From positions 44,025 through 108,024 of the forward strand of contig NZ_JALNYS010000011.1 in assembly GCF_023229695.1 (NCBI RefSeq): 64,000 nucleotides of DNA, given 5' to 3'. A model generated the notes under the pieces. That model did no database searches. It saw only the letters and a program-made list of their open reading frames with translations, and was not told where the DNA came from. Every line of letters starts with the position of its first letter. Position 1 is the first letter of the stretch. Both the position numbers and the translations under genes were made by a program. This document shows positions 25,075 through 34,485 of the stretch, one piece after another. The DNA comes from Sulfuricurvum sp. GTDB taxonomy: Bacteria; Campylobacterota; Campylobacteria; Campylobacterales; Sulfurimonadaceae.

Positions 25075-27460
25075 AGTCAAATGCGATCACTGTCATCTTG
25101 AATTTAGGGATGAAATCATGATCCATGACGGTGAATACCGTTTTTGCTGTAACGGCTGTCAGGGAATTTTTCATCTTCTTAAAGATGAGGGGTTGGAGAG
25201 TTTTTATTCCAAAATAGGGGATACGACCCTCTCTCCGCCGAGCGAAGCGTATGAAGCGAGCAGCAATTTCGACACCCAGGCTTTTCATCAACGCTTTGTA
25301 ACCACGACCAAACAGGGGCTTTCGCAAGTATCGCTGGTGATTGAGGGGATCCATTGTGCGGCATGCGTCTGGTTGAATGAAAAAGCCCTCCATCGAATGG
25401 AGGGGGTAATCGAAGCCCATATCAATTATACGAACAATAAAGCCCGTATCAGCTGGGATCCTGAGACGGTAAAACTCTCTGCCATCATCGATATGATCCG
25501 GGCTATCGGGTATAACGCGTTCCCTTACGATGCCTCACTTCAAGAGGTACGCGCCAATAAAGAGCGTAAAGAGTATTATCTGCGCATGGCGGTGGCGACG
25601 TTTGCCACGATGAATATGATGTGGATTGCGGTTGCCCAGTATGCGGGATATTTTACGGGGATCACCCAAGAGATCAAGACGATTTTAAATGTTGCGGAAT
25701 GGGTGTTGGCGACACCGGTCCTCTTTTACAGCGGATGGGTTTTTTATCGCGGGGCCTATTACGGATTGCGTAATAAAGCGGTGACGATGGATCTGCTGGT
25801 CGTGACGGGATCGAGTCTGGCCTATCTTTATTCCATCTATATTACACTGTTCGAAAAAGGGGAAGCCTATTTCGATTCGGTTGCGATGATTATCACTTTT
25901 GTCCTATTCGGAAAATTTTTAGAGGTGCTGAGTCGAAAAAATGCGGCCGACACCCTTGATATTATCGGCAAGCACATTCCGGGCGAAGTGAGTGTGATTG
26001 AGGGGGAAAATATCCGCCAGATCAATGTCAATGATGTCAAAGTCGGAGATCTTATTTTAATCCGGACCGGTGAAAAAGCGGCCATTGACGGTGAGGTGAT
26101 ATCCGGAGAGGGAAGTTTTGATGAGTCCAATCTGACGGGAGAGTCAGAGCCGATCTTCAAGCGCTCCGGTGATTCGATTATCAGCGGTACGACGAGTATC
26201 GATGCTCTGCTGCACTACCACGCGACCAAAGATTTTACCCACTCGACGTTATCGACGCTGGTGAACCTGCTTGAAAATTCGATGAGCAATAAGCCCCGGA
26301 TCGAACAGCTTGCCAACCGCCTTTCGCAACATTTCTCATCAACGATCCTTTTTCTGGCTGTTGCGACCTTTTGGTCGTGGTATTTCTGGCCGCACAGTTT
26401 TGACCGTTCGTTGATGGTGGGGATATCGGTGATTATCATTGCCTGCCCGTGCGCCCTTGCCTTGGCCACTCCGGTTGCGACATTGGTAGGGCTCACTCTG
26501 GGAGCCAAGCGGGGGATTCTGTTCAAATCGGCGGCACAGATCGAAACGATGGCCAAAGCGACGATGGTGGTGTTGGATAAAACGGGTACGATTACGCAGG
26601 GGCGTCCCGAAGTGGTCCGTGCCACTTATGAAGCACCGTTTGAACGTTCGCTTCTCCTCTCTTTGGTCCAATCATCCCATCATCCTGTGAGCCGTGGCGT
26701 CAGTGATTACCTCCAAAGTTCGGAAGAAAATCTTTCATGCGGTGTTATTGAAGAGGCAAACGAGATTCCGGCGAGGGGGATTGTCGGACGTGCCAACGGG
26801 GTGATGATCGCAGGGGGGAATGCTCTGCTGATGGAAGATATGGGGATTGATGTCGATTCTTCTACGGATAAAAGTGTTTTCTATTACGCGGTAGAGGGAA
26901 AACTGGTTGCCGTATTTGAACTGAGGGATTTACCGAAATCGGGTTCCGCCGAGGCGATTCACACCCTTAAAGCAAGCGGCTTACGGGTCGTTATGCTGAC
27001 CGGAGATCACCAATCGGCTGCAACGCGCGTAGCGCAGGAGGTGGGAATCGATGAACTCTACGCCCATCTCACCCCGCAGGATAAAGCAGCTTATGTGAGC
27101 CGTTTTCATGAAGAGGGGCACATTGTCGTGATGGGGGGAGATGGGGTCAATGACCTTTTAGCCCTTGCAAACGCCGATATCGCCATTGCGATGGGGAGCG
27201 GGAGCGATATCGCGATCGAGGTCTCGGACGTGGTATTGCTCAACGATTCGTTGACGTCGCTTGCGGAAGCGCATGCGATCAGTCACCGAACGTACCGATT
27301 GATCAAACAAAATTTGGGGATTTCGCTCCTGTACAATACGATTACGATACCACTTGCGATGATGGGGGCGATTATCCCCCTGATCGCGGCTATTTCGATG
27401 TCGTTTAGCTCACTTCTGGTTGTCGGTAACTCGATGCGCAGCCGGTGGATGTATAAATAA
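25067..27460 (+). CDS. ccoI: Copper-transporting P1B ATPase, CcoI/FixI type
   Basis: This 797-residue inner membrane ATPase supplies copper for cbb3 oxidase assembly. An N-terminal cysteine-rich segment (C6, C9, C26, C27, C30) precedes an HMA domain with GIHCAACVWLN near 95. The transmembrane CPC motif is ACPCALALATP, and the phosphorylation site DKTGTITQG and GDGVNDL follow. ATG 25067 has GGGGAAG at good spacing, and TTG 25061 is less likely. The adjacent ccoS decides for CcoI over a general CopA exporter. Confidence 0.92.
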   Translation: MSKVKCDHCHLEFRDEIMIHDGEYRFCCNGCQGIFHLLKDEGLESFYSKIGDTTLSPPSEAYEASSNFDTQAFHQRFVTTTKQGLSQVSLVIEGIHCAACVWLNEKALHRMEGVIEAHINYTNNKARISWDPETVKLSAIIDMIRAIGYNAFPYDASLQEVRANKERKEYYLRMAVATFATMNMMWIAVAQYAGYFTGITQEIKTILNVAEWVLATPVLFYSGWVFYRGAYYGLRNKAVTMDLLVVTGSSLAYLYSIYITLFEKGEAYFDSVAMIITFVLFGKFLEVLSRKNAADTLDIIGKHIPGEVSVIEGENIRQINVNDVKVGDLILIRTGEKAAIDGEVISGEGSFDESNLTGESEPIFKRSGDSIISGTTSIDALLHYHATKDFTHSTLSTLVNLLENSMSNKPRIEQLANRLSQHFSSTILFLAVATFWSWYFWPHSFDRSLMVGISVIIIACPCALALATPVATLVGLTLGAKRGILFKSAAQIETMAKATMVVLDKTGTITQGRPEVVRATYEAPFERSLLLSLVQSSHHPVSRGVSDYLQSSEENLSCGVIEEANEIPARGIVGRANGVMIAGGNALLMEDMGIDVDSSTDKSVFYYAVEGKLVAVFELRDLPKSGSAEAIHTLKASGLRVVMLTGDHQSAATRVAQEVGIDELYAHLTPQDKAAYVSRFHEEGHIVVMGGDGVNDLLALANADIAIAMGSGSDIAIEVSDVVLLNDSLTSLAEAHAISHRTYRLIKQNLGISLLYNTITIPLAMMGAIIPLIAAISMSFSSLLVVGNSMRSRWMYK

Positions 27461-27494
27461 AAAGTTAAAATCATGGTGGTATAAAGGATTATAA

Positions 27495-27716
27495 ATGGAG
27501 AGTTGGGTTGTTGCTATGATGTTGGGGGCATCGCTCTTTTTGGGCGGTATTGCATTGGCGGCATTTTTGTGGGGAATCAAGAACGGTCAATTTGACGATG
27601 AGAAGAAGATGATGAATCAGGTGATGTACGATGATGAAGCGGAACTCAATGATGCGGCACGGCTGCAACGTAAACGGGAAGCTTCGGAACAGAAAAAAGA
27701 GTATCGACCGGAATAA
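27495..27716 (+). CDS. ccoS: cbb3-type cytochrome oxidase assembly protein CcoS
   Basis: The 73-residue protein has one N-terminal transmembrane helix (about 7-27) followed by WGIKNGQFDDEK, the conserved CcoS pattern, and an acidic/basic cytosolic tail. CcoS is needed to load cofactors into the cbb3 catalytic subunit. It lies 34 bases behind ccoI. Confidence 0.92.
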   Translation: MESWVVAMMLGASLFLGGIALAAFLWGIKNGQFDDEKKMMNQVMYDDEAELNDAARLQRKREASEQKKEYRPE

Positions 27717-27841
27717 AAAAAAGAAGTTAAAAAAAGGTGAGAGATTAATCAAAGTACGGTTTACTGTACGTGAGCTTCGCGCTGAGCGAAACACAGCGTT
27801 AGCGTAGCCAAAGGGATGTGTATCCCTTTGGCGTTTAAAAC
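27717..27841. other. Hairpin-rich convergent spacer between ccoS and cytochrome c553
   Basis: It holds an AGTACGGTTTACTGTACGT palindrome (about 27756-27774) and a perfect CCAAAGGGAT/ATCCCTTTGG hairpin (27808-27831) lacking a T-tract. The AGCGTTAGCGTAGCC text recalls the other intergenic repeats (for example near 24041 and 13083). It probably ends transcription from both sides. Confidence 0.4.
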
Positions 27842-28138
27842 TTACTTGATTCCTGCAATGTAAGCAGCAGCAGCTTTAATATCAGCATCTGACATTGCAG
27901 CAACTTGCCCTTTCATCAATGCGCCCATACCGGCTTTGTTAAGTGTACCTGCTTTGTAACCGTTCAAAGAAGCTTCGATAGCTGAAGCCGATTGACCTTT
28001 AACGATTGCAGATTTACCAAGAGCCGCTTTTTCGAAGCTAGCACCGTGACACGCAGCACATTTAGCAGTAAGAGCTTTACCATCCGCTGCCATCATAGAT
28101 ACACCTGCGAATAGCATTGCAAGAGCGATTTTTTTCAT
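27842..28138 (-). CDS. Cytochrome c553, small class I
   Basis: This periplasmic monohaem cytochrome has 98 residues with a signal peptide (1-18) and CAACH at 27-31. Methionines in GMGALMKGQ around residue 70 are candidates for the sixth haem ligand. It probably donates electrons to the cbb3 oxidase whose assembly genes lie next door. AATGGAGAAAATG gives a good ribosome binding site. Confidence 0.93.
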   Translation of the reverse strand: MKKIALAMLFAGVSMMAADGKALTAKCAACHGASFEKAALGKSAIVKGQSASAIEASLNGYKAGTLNKAGMGALMKGQVAAMSDADIKAAAAYIAGIK

Positions 28139-28261
28139 TCATTTTCTCCATTAAAAAATTTGATAAGAATTATAGTCCTATCAATCTTAAAGGATACTAA
28201 CAGTGTTTCGCTTAATCATTGCTCTGTTACAATAATGGACTCTAAAAGCGAAGGAGAATCT

Positions 28262-29272
28262 ATGCGCTACAGCGACGTTGATTTAAATCATAAAACCATC
28301 CTTATCACCGGAGGGGGAGGATTTATCGGCTCGAACCTTGCATTCTATTTTCAGAAACATTATCCGGATGCCCGTGTTGTGGTTTTGGATCTGTTCCGTT
28401 CGAACCTTACCCTCTCCAACGGTAACCTCAAAAGTTTCGGTCATTTTAAAAATCTGATCGGCTTTAACGGTGAGGTGATCAGCGGGGATATCAACGATCA
28501 AACCCTTTTGGCTAAACTGTCCGCACACTATAAATTTGACTACATTTTTCATGAAGCGGCCATTTCGGACACGACGGCATTGGAACAGGATTTGATGATC
28601 CAAACGAATGTCAATGCTTTTAAAGATCTCCTCGATATCGCTGTTGCACACGGGGCCAATATGATTTATGCGTCGTCCGGGGCAACCTATGGAGACGCCC
28701 CCTCACCGCAGAGGGTAGGATGCGAAGCGCCGCAAAACGTGTATGGATTTTCGAAATTGATGATGGATCATCTGGCGCGTCAGTACGCTCAAAAACATGA
28801 TTCTATTTCGATTGTCGGTTTACGTTATTTTAACGTGTACGGTCCGAGAGAGTTTTTCAAAAACAAAACGGCGTCGATGGTGGTACAGTTTGGCCATCAG
28901 CTCCTTGCGGGCAAACATCCGAAACTTTTTGAGAACTCCGATAAAATTCTTCGAGATTTCATCTACATAGAGGATATTGTTCAAGCCAATGTGTTGGCGA
29001 TGCATCCGAAAGAATCGGGAGTCTTTAACGTCGGGACGGGAAAAGCCCGATCGTTTCAGTCGATGGTCGATATTCTCCAAAAAGAGCTGGGGACCGCTTT
29101 TGCGTGCGAATACATCCCGAATCCGTTCATCGGACGCTATCAATTCCATACGGAAGCCGATATCGAATCGACAAAAGCAGCATTAGATTATTCACCCTGT
29201 TTTGAATTTGAAGCGGGAATTGCCGCGTATGTTCCGGAAATTAAACGTCTTTTTGAACAGGAACTTTCATGA
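28262..29272 (+). CDS. hldD: ADP-L-glycero-D-manno-heptose 6-epimerase
   Basis: It is the last step of ADP-heptose synthesis for the LPS core. From ATG 28262 (GGAGAA upstream) it has 336 residues. It is a Rossmann-fold SDR with TGGGGFIGSNL, the YASSGATYGD stretch, YGFSK with the active Tyr-Lys pair and RYFNVYGPREFFK. A 34-residue upstream extension is poorly supported. It overlaps hldE by 4 bases. Confidence 0.95.
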   Translation: MRYSDVDLNHKTILITGGGGFIGSNLAFYFQKHYPDARVVVLDLFRSNLTLSNGNLKSFGHFKNLIGFNGEVISGDINDQTLLAKLSAHYKFDYIFHEAAISDTTALEQDLMIQTNVNAFKDLLDIAVAHGANMIYASSGATYGDAPSPQRVGCEAPQNVYGFSKLMMDHLARQYAQKHDSISIVGLRYFNVYGPREFFKNKTASMVVQFGHQLLAGKHPKLFENSDKILRDFIYIEDIVQANVLAMHPKESGVFNVGTGKARSFQSMVDILQKELGTAFACEYIPNPFIGRYQFHTEADIESTKAALDYSPCFEFEAGIAAYVPEIKRLFEQELS

Positions 29273-30708
29273 AGCGGCTCCACAACAGCCATCCTCACAT
29301 CCTTGTGATCGGCGATTTGATGATCGACCATTATCTGTGGGGGGGGTGTGAACGGATATCTCCCGAAGCTCCCGTGCAGGTGGTCGATATTGCGCGCGAA
29401 ACAAGCGTCCTCGGCGGTGCGGGGAATGTGATCAATAATCTTATCACTCTGGGTGCGCGTGTCAGCGTTGCGGGGGTGATCGGAGACGATGAAAACGGTC
29501 GGGAATTGGGTGGAATGCTTGAGGCCATCGGCATTAAACGAGAAGGACTGATCGCACAGAAAGGGCGTAAAACATCCAAAAAAAGCCGGATTATCGCTTC
29601 AAATCAGCAAATACTCCGTTACGATAAAGAGTCCAAAGATGCTATTGGGGATGCAAGTGCGGAGGCGATTGTGAAGTACGTCGGTAGTATTATCGGTACC
29701 TGTGACATGGTTATCCTCTCCGATTACGGCAAAGGGGTGTTGACCGATGCGGTTGCGCAAGGGATCATCACCGTCTCCAAGGCTGCCGGGAAAAAAGTGC
29801 TTGTTGACCCTAAGGGGAAAGATTACTCCAAATATCGCGGTGCCTATCTCCTGACGCCGAATAAAAAAGAGGCTTCCGAAGCGACGGGAATTGCGATTAA
29901 AGACGAAGCCTCCCTGCATGAAGCGCTGCTGCTTTTAAAAGAGAGATGCGATCTGGAGTGCTCGATGATTACCCTTTCCGAAGACGGGATTGCTCTCTAC
30001 GATGAGACGATGCGCCGTTTTCCGACCGTTGCGAAAGAGGTTTTTGATGTGACCGGTGCCGGGGATACGGTGATCGCTTCGCTCTCATTTGCCCTTAGCA
30101 GCGGTTTTTCCATGGATGAGGCGGCTCCGTTTGCCAACCATGCCGCTGCCGTGGTTGTCGGTAAAATCGGATCGGCGACGGTAACTCTTGATGAAATTGA
30201 TGCTTACGCATCGAGTCTTCATCAAAGCAGTTCGGATGCCCATATCAAATCCCAAGCCGAGATCGTAGCGATCTCTGAACGGCTAAAGGGGGAGGGGAAG
30301 CGGGTCGTTTTTACCAACGGATGTTTTGATATCCTCCATGTCGGACACGTCAAATACCTCCAAGAGGCAAAAAGCTACGGAGACGTGCTGATCGTCGGGC
30401 TCAATTCGGACGCTTCGGTACGAGAACTCAAGGGACCGACCCGACCCGTCAATCCTGAAGCCGATCGTGCCTATATCCTTGCCGCGTTGGAGGCGGTCGA
30501 TTATGTGGTCCTCTTTAGTGACGAAACACCGCATGATTTGATTCAGAGTATCGCTCCCGACACCCTGGTCAAGGGGGGGGATTACGAAGGAAAAACGGTG
30601 GTTGGAGCGGAATTTGCTAAGGAGCTCCGATTGGTGCAGTTTGTGGAGGGGAAAAGTACTACCTCGACGATTGCACGGATTAATGATTCAAAAGGGACAC
30701 AATGTTAA
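29269..30708 (+). CDS. hldE: Bifunctional heptose-7-phosphate kinase / heptose-1-phosphate adenylyltransferase
   Basis: The 479-residue enzyme joins a ribokinase-like domain (about 1-320, GGAGNVINNL and DVTGAGDT) to a nucleotidyltransferase domain (about 340-479, FTNGCFDILHVGHV). It phosphorylates heptose 7-phosphate at C1 and later adds AMP. With GmhA, GmhB and HldD all four ADP-heptose functions are present within 7.3 kb. ATGA overlap with hldD indicates coupling. Confidence 0.96.
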   Translation: MKRLHNSHPHILVIGDLMIDHYLWGGCERISPEAPVQVVDIARETSVLGGAGNVINNLITLGARVSVAGVIGDDENGRELGGMLEAIGIKREGLIAQKGRKTSKKSRIIASNQQILRYDKESKDAIGDASAEAIVKYVGSIIGTCDMVILSDYGKGVLTDAVAQGIITVSKAAGKKVLVDPKGKDYSKYRGAYLLTPNKKEASEATGIAIKDEASLHEALLLLKERCDLECSMITLSEDGIALYDETMRRFPTVAKEVFDVTGAGDTVIASLSFALSSGFSMDEAAPFANHAAAVVVGKIGSATVTLDEIDAYASSLHQSSSDAHIKSQAEIVAISERLKGEGKRVVFTNGCFDILHVGHVKYLQEAKSYGDVLIVGLNSDASVRELKGPTRPVNPEADRAYILAALEAVDYVVLFSDETPHDLIQSIAPDTLVKGGDYEGKTVVGAEFAKELRLVQFVEGKSTTSTIARINDSKGTQC

Positions 30709-31295
30709 AAAAAGTAATTTTAGCCACGATACTAAGCAGCACGATTGCTTCTGCGCATCAACTTGAGGCCAATGTCAATAGCAGAGACGTTGAGGGGCAG
30801 ATTCGTCTCGATATGGGACGTATGGGGAACAGCACGGAGTTGGGGACGACGTTCGTCGGGGCCCGTTTCTTGAGCGGCGATAATAATAACAGTAAAACGA
30901 TTGCCGATCCAAGCCCGTTGATGGAGATCTCATTTATGGTTCAACGGCCGGTACGCGGGGTCGATGGGTTAAAGCTGGGGCTTGGGGTCAAGGGGGAATA
31001 TACTAAATTTGACGGCAATACCTATGCGGCGATGCCTCTGGGGATGGAGGGAGAACTGCGTTTACCGCTGAATACCCCGTTTCCGTTCTATTTGGGGGGA
31101 GCGTTTTATTACGCCCCTTCGGTTGTCACGTTTCAAAACGGGAATGCGTATATGGAGACACGGCTTCATGTTGATGCTGAGCCGATTGAAAACGGACGGA
31201 TCGAAGTGGGATACCGTAAGATCGATACTGATCTGAAAAATCGCAATGTCGTTTATAACGATGCGTGGTATTTCGGGCTAAGACTCGATTTTTAA
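30702..31295 (+). CDS. YfaZ-like outer membrane protein
   Basis: The 197-residue protein has a signal peptide (about 1-18, ending ASA) followed by amphipathic beta strands rich in aromatic and glycine residues, and it ends in FGLRLDF with a terminal Phe, as expected for a small beta-barrel. The pattern fits the YfaZ family of unknown function. Its start overlaps the end of hldE, and a terminator follows. Confidence 0.8.
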   Translation: MLKKVILATILSSTIASAHQLEANVNSRDVEGQIRLDMGRMGNSTELGTTFVGARFLSGDNNNSKTIADPSPLMEISFMVQRPVRGVDGLKLGLGVKGEYTKFDGNTYAAMPLGMEGELRLPLNTPFPFYLGGAFYYAPSVVTFQNGNAYMETRLHVDAEPIENGRIEVGYRKIDTDLKNRNVVYNDAWYFGLRLDF

Positions 31296-31304
31296 CCTAC
31301 AACC

Positions 31305-31330
31305 CTGCCTCATTTGAGGCAGATTTTTTC
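31305..31330 (+). terminator. Terminator of the hldDE operon
   Basis: CTGCCTC ATTT GAGGCAG (31305-31322) followed by ATTTTTTC. It lies just behind the YfaZ-like gene and overlaps the last codons of the convergent waaF gene. Confidence 0.7.
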
Positions 31331-32275
31331 TGCTGCTTCGATCACTTCATCCGCTCTAATACTCTTCATACACTCGTGATGTTTCAAGGGGCATTCGCGC
31401 TTCATGCACGGGGCACACTCCATATCGTGACGGACAATAACGCTTTTTTCATTGTGCCACTGCGACGTTTCGAGGTGGCGGGTCGGGCCGAAAATGGCGA
31501 CGGTCGGAACCTGATAGGCCGCCGCAACGTGCATCGGGCCGCTGTCGTTCGTGATGAAGAGATCCAGCCCCCCAAGCATGGAACACAACTCCCGTACCGA
31601 TGTTTTTCCGGCCATGTTGGAAAGAGCGATCCCCTCCAGACGCGACTGGATATCGTTGGCCATCTCTACTTCATTCGGTCCGCCGAAGATGACGATATCG
31701 TAGCGATCGGCGAAAAAACGGGCCACTTCGGCAAATTTTTCGGGGTACCACCGTTTGGCGCTTCCGTAGGTCGCCCCCGGGTTAATTCCGAGGGTCGGGC
31801 GATCGTATCGATGAGGCGGAAGATGAAGCTTTAGATTGTCGATAACGAGAGGGGTAGGGGTGAGGCTCTGGGCGATGTCACGATACTGTTCTACCAGATG
31901 GGAGGGGTGGATTGGTTTGATGGCGTGTTTTAGCAAAAATGATGCGTGCCAACTGTGCCGTCCCGCTGTTATCGGGGTGCCGCTCCAAAAGAGCAGCAGC
32001 GAAGAGTGGAGCTGATTGCGGAATGTGATTGCCAGATCATGCGCTCCGAGTTCTTTGGCAAAGCGGTAGGTATTGACAAACCGATTTCCCCCTTTTTTCG
32101 TCTCATCGACATAATGGCGTCTGCATTGGGGGTGATGGTTCAGTGCTTCGACACTCACGAAGGATCCAACTAGGGTGAGTTCTGCATTCGGATAAACGGT
32201 GCACAGTGCTTCGATGGCAGGGGTCGCCATAACGGCGTCGCCGAGCCAGTTGGGGAGGAGAATCAAAATTTTCAC
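31310..32275 (-). CDS. waaF: ADP-heptose:LPS heptosyltransferase II
   Basis: This GT9 enzyme adds the second heptose to the LPS inner core on the cytosolic face. The 321-residue protein starts MKILILLPNWLGDAVMATPA and has NPGATYGSAKRWYPEKF, the donor-site segment FITNDSGPMHVAAA and a C-terminal Cys group (CAPC..ECP). The NPGA.YGSAKRW motif favours heptosyltransferase II. Its ATG overlaps the end of the upstream hydrolase-like gene by 4 bases. Confidence 0.92.
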   Translation of the reverse strand: MKILILLPNWLGDAVMATPAIEALCTVYPNAELTLVGSFVSVEALNHHPQCRRHYVDETKKGGNRFVNTYRFAKELGAHDLAITFRNQLHSSLLLFWSGTPITAGRHSWHASFLLKHAIKPIHPSHLVEQYRDIAQSLTPTPLVIDNLKLHLPPHRYDRPTLGINPGATYGSAKRWYPEKFAEVARFFADRYDIVIFGGPNEVEMANDIQSRLEGIALSNMAGKTSVRELCSMLGGLDLFITNDSGPMHVAAAYQVPTVAIFGPTRHLETSQWHNEKSVIVRHDMECAPCMKRECPLKHHECMKSIRADEVIEAAEKICLK

Positions 32276-33447
32276 GCTCTATCCTTATAGTGGTAGATAG
32301 GTGCAGAGGTCAGGTTCCAGGTGATGTGTAACGCTCCTCTTGGTGTGGAGCACCTAAGCAGATGGGTATCCGACGTGTGCCGGTAATCGACCAATGTCGC
32401 ATCGCTCATATGGGAGAGCATGATTTTATACTCCTCATACGCCTTCCGCTTTCGGAGGATCTTTTCTCGATTATCGATCAGACCGTATCCCGGGGCGATG
32501 AGCTGATGCCAATAGAGACAGCTTACCTGCTGAGACGCAAACGCTAGGAGATGATAACGGACCATAAAAGAGGCATAATCCTCTTCACTGACACACTCAT
32601 GTTCACTGGTAGGGGCATAGGGGGCCGTATGTTTGATCGGCCAGTTGGTTTCGGTGATAATGAGCTCGTTGGAGGTTTTCGGACTGAGTGTTATCAATGC
32701 GTTCAAGAGATTGATTTTTCCCATGAGATTAAAACCCATCTGGCTGTTTTCGGGGGCCCCTCGACGGTCAACATAGAGGAGGCTTCCTATCGCATCGAAG
32801 TGTATTTTTGCGAGATTGAAGAGGGTATGGGCGCTAAAGTGGTACTCAAAATCGATGACGTTGGAACCGATGAGTTTGAGGTGGGGAAACCGTGTTTGTT
32901 TCAGAGTGTACGCGACAGCGTAAAAATCAAGATATTCGTTGACACTGAAAAATCCCCATTTCGCACGGTTGATGGTAGAACCGATGATATAGGTATGGCA
33001 TACCCCATCGAGTGCTTCGAAAATCTGAATAAAATGGTCTTTTGTCATACTCAATGACGTAATATGCTCTCGATCTTGCAGCAGTGCAACGGTGATGTGT
33101 AGGTTGGTAAAGCTTCGAATAAAGGTGACGTAGTCATTTAAACGATCCATCTCCCACAGCGGAATGCGGATCAGGAGTTTTTGGACACCCAGTTCCTCGA
33201 TCAGGTAGGGGGTAGTGTTGGGTTCTTTGTCCAGATTGACCCCCATGCCGAAAAAATGTTCCCCCGTAATGGTACGCCGCCCTAGAAACGGCATTGCTAT
33301 GAGAGCTATCGGCAACGTCATCAAGGCAATCAAAAAAGTTTTAATAAGGGAGGGGAGAGCACTGCGACGCATGGTACGTTTAAGCGCTTTGTCACGGATA
33401 ATAGCGGGTTGATCGGAATAATAATCCCAGGCAAACGGTTGTTTCAT
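32272..33447 (-). CDS. Membrane-anchored glycoside-hydrolase-like protein
   Basis: From ATG 33447 (391 residues) it has a short basic N-terminus, a transmembrane helix (about 36-56) and a periplasmic domain with a TIM-barrel feel. LLIRIPLWEMDRL, IIGSTINRAKWGFFSVNEYLDFY and ELIITETNWPIK, whose Glu could be the catalytic nucleophile of a clan A hydrolase, stand out. I cannot assign a family. Coupling to waaF suggests a role in surface glycan synthesis or trimming. The longer frame to 33504 starts at TTG and is unlikely. Confidence 0.7.
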   Translation of the reverse strand: MKQPFAWDYYSDQPAIIRDKALKRTMRRSALPSLIKTFLIALMTLPIALIAMPFLGRRTITGEHFFGMGVNLDKEPNTTPYLIEELGVQKLLIRIPLWEMDRLNDYVTFIRSFTNLHITVALLQDREHITSLSMTKDHFIQIFEALDGVCHTYIIGSTINRAKWGFFSVNEYLDFYAVAYTLKQTRFPHLKLIGSNVIDFEYHFSAHTLFNLAKIHFDAIGSLLYVDRRGAPENSQMGFNLMGKINLLNALITLSPKTSNELIITETNWPIKHTAPYAPTSEHECVSEEDYASFMVRYHLLAFASQQVSCLYWHQLIAPGYGLIDNREKILRKRKAYEEYKIMLSHMSDATLVDYRHTSDTHLLRCSTPRGALHITWNLTSAPIYHYKDRA

Positions 33448-33513
33448 AGGGAAATTGTACCTTGTTCTTACCTTCAATCGGGTAAAATGGGGAGATAATA
33501 ACAAGGGACTTCA

Positions 33514-34485
33514 ATGAATATTTTAGTGGTACGCAACGATAAAGTGGGGGATTTTATTACCGCACTTCCGACTCTTTATGTCCTAAAACACCATAACCCT
33601 GCTAACCGCATCATTGCTCTCGTGGCCCCCTTGAATCGAACATTAGCGGAATCGTGCGATTTTATCGATGAGGTGATCGTTGACAGCTCTGAAGATATTT
33701 TAGAGCTTGCTTTTAAAATCAAGCAAGCCCGTATCGATGCTTCGATCACCCTGTTTTCCAACACCCGTGTAGCCATTGCCCAATTCATTGCCCGTATCCC
33801 CATCCGTATCGCCCCTGCGACGAAAATCGCCCAAATCTTTTACAATCGCCGCATTATCCAACGCCGCAGTGAGGTAAAAATGGGGGAGTTTGAATACAAT
33901 CTAGAACTTTCCAAAGCTCTTTTTCCCGATATCAGCCTCGATTTTCCGAAGCCGCTTTTGCATTTTGACGATACGGCTTACAAAGCGTTTTGCGAAACCT
34001 ATTCCGTTGGGAAACCGGTTATTGCCTTTCATCCCGGCTTCGGAGGTTCATCGGATGCCAACTGGACACTGAGTGAATACATCGAGCTGGTCCGTATCGC
34101 AGAACAAAATGAGAATATTGATGTGGTAATGACGTTCGGTCCCGATGAAGAAAACCTTTATAATGAAGCTAAAGCTTTGTTGGATGAGAGCCGGGTAATT
34201 TTGTACCCTTCTCAAGGGAGTATCGCCCTTTTTGCGGCATTGTTAAGCCGGTTTGGCCTCTTTGTCAGTACGTCGACGGGGACGTATCATCTGGCAAGCG
34301 CGGTTGGGTGTGAGACGTTTACCTTTTTCGCCGATACCCTTTTTGCCTCGGCAGCGCGGTGGAAAAGCATTGGAGATGAGAGCAAACAGCACCCTTTTAT
34401 GATTCCGCATGACCGGGCAGGGCGCTCACAGATGTTTGAGCAGGTCAAGCAGGAACTGAAAAATCGCCTTTCAAAAGGGCTTTAA
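33514..34485 (+). CDS. GT9 heptosyltransferase-family glycosyltransferase
   Basis: The 323-residue protein has the GT9 two-domain form: RNDKVGDFITALPTLYVLK at the N-terminus, FHPGFGGSSDANW in the middle and FVSTSTGTYHLASAVGC in the donor site. It is more distant from WaaF and WaaC, so the sugar may be a third core heptose or another residue. It is divergent from the hydrolase-like gene and overlaps the convergent kinase gene by 41 bases at its 3' end. Confidence 0.85.
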   Translation: MNILVVRNDKVGDFITALPTLYVLKHHNPANRIIALVAPLNRTLAESCDFIDEVIVDSSEDILELAFKIKQARIDASITLFSNTRVAIAQFIARIPIRIAPATKIAQIFYNRRIIQRRSEVKMGEFEYNLELSKALFPDISLDFPKPLLHFDDTAYKAFCETYSVGKPVIAFHPGFGGSSDANWTLSEYIELVRIAEQNENIDVVMTFGPDEENLYNEAKALLDESRVILYPSQGSIALFAALLSRFGLFVSTSTGTYHLASAVGCETFTFFADTLFASAARWKSIGDESKQHPFMIPHDRAGRSQMFEQVKQELKNRLSKGL

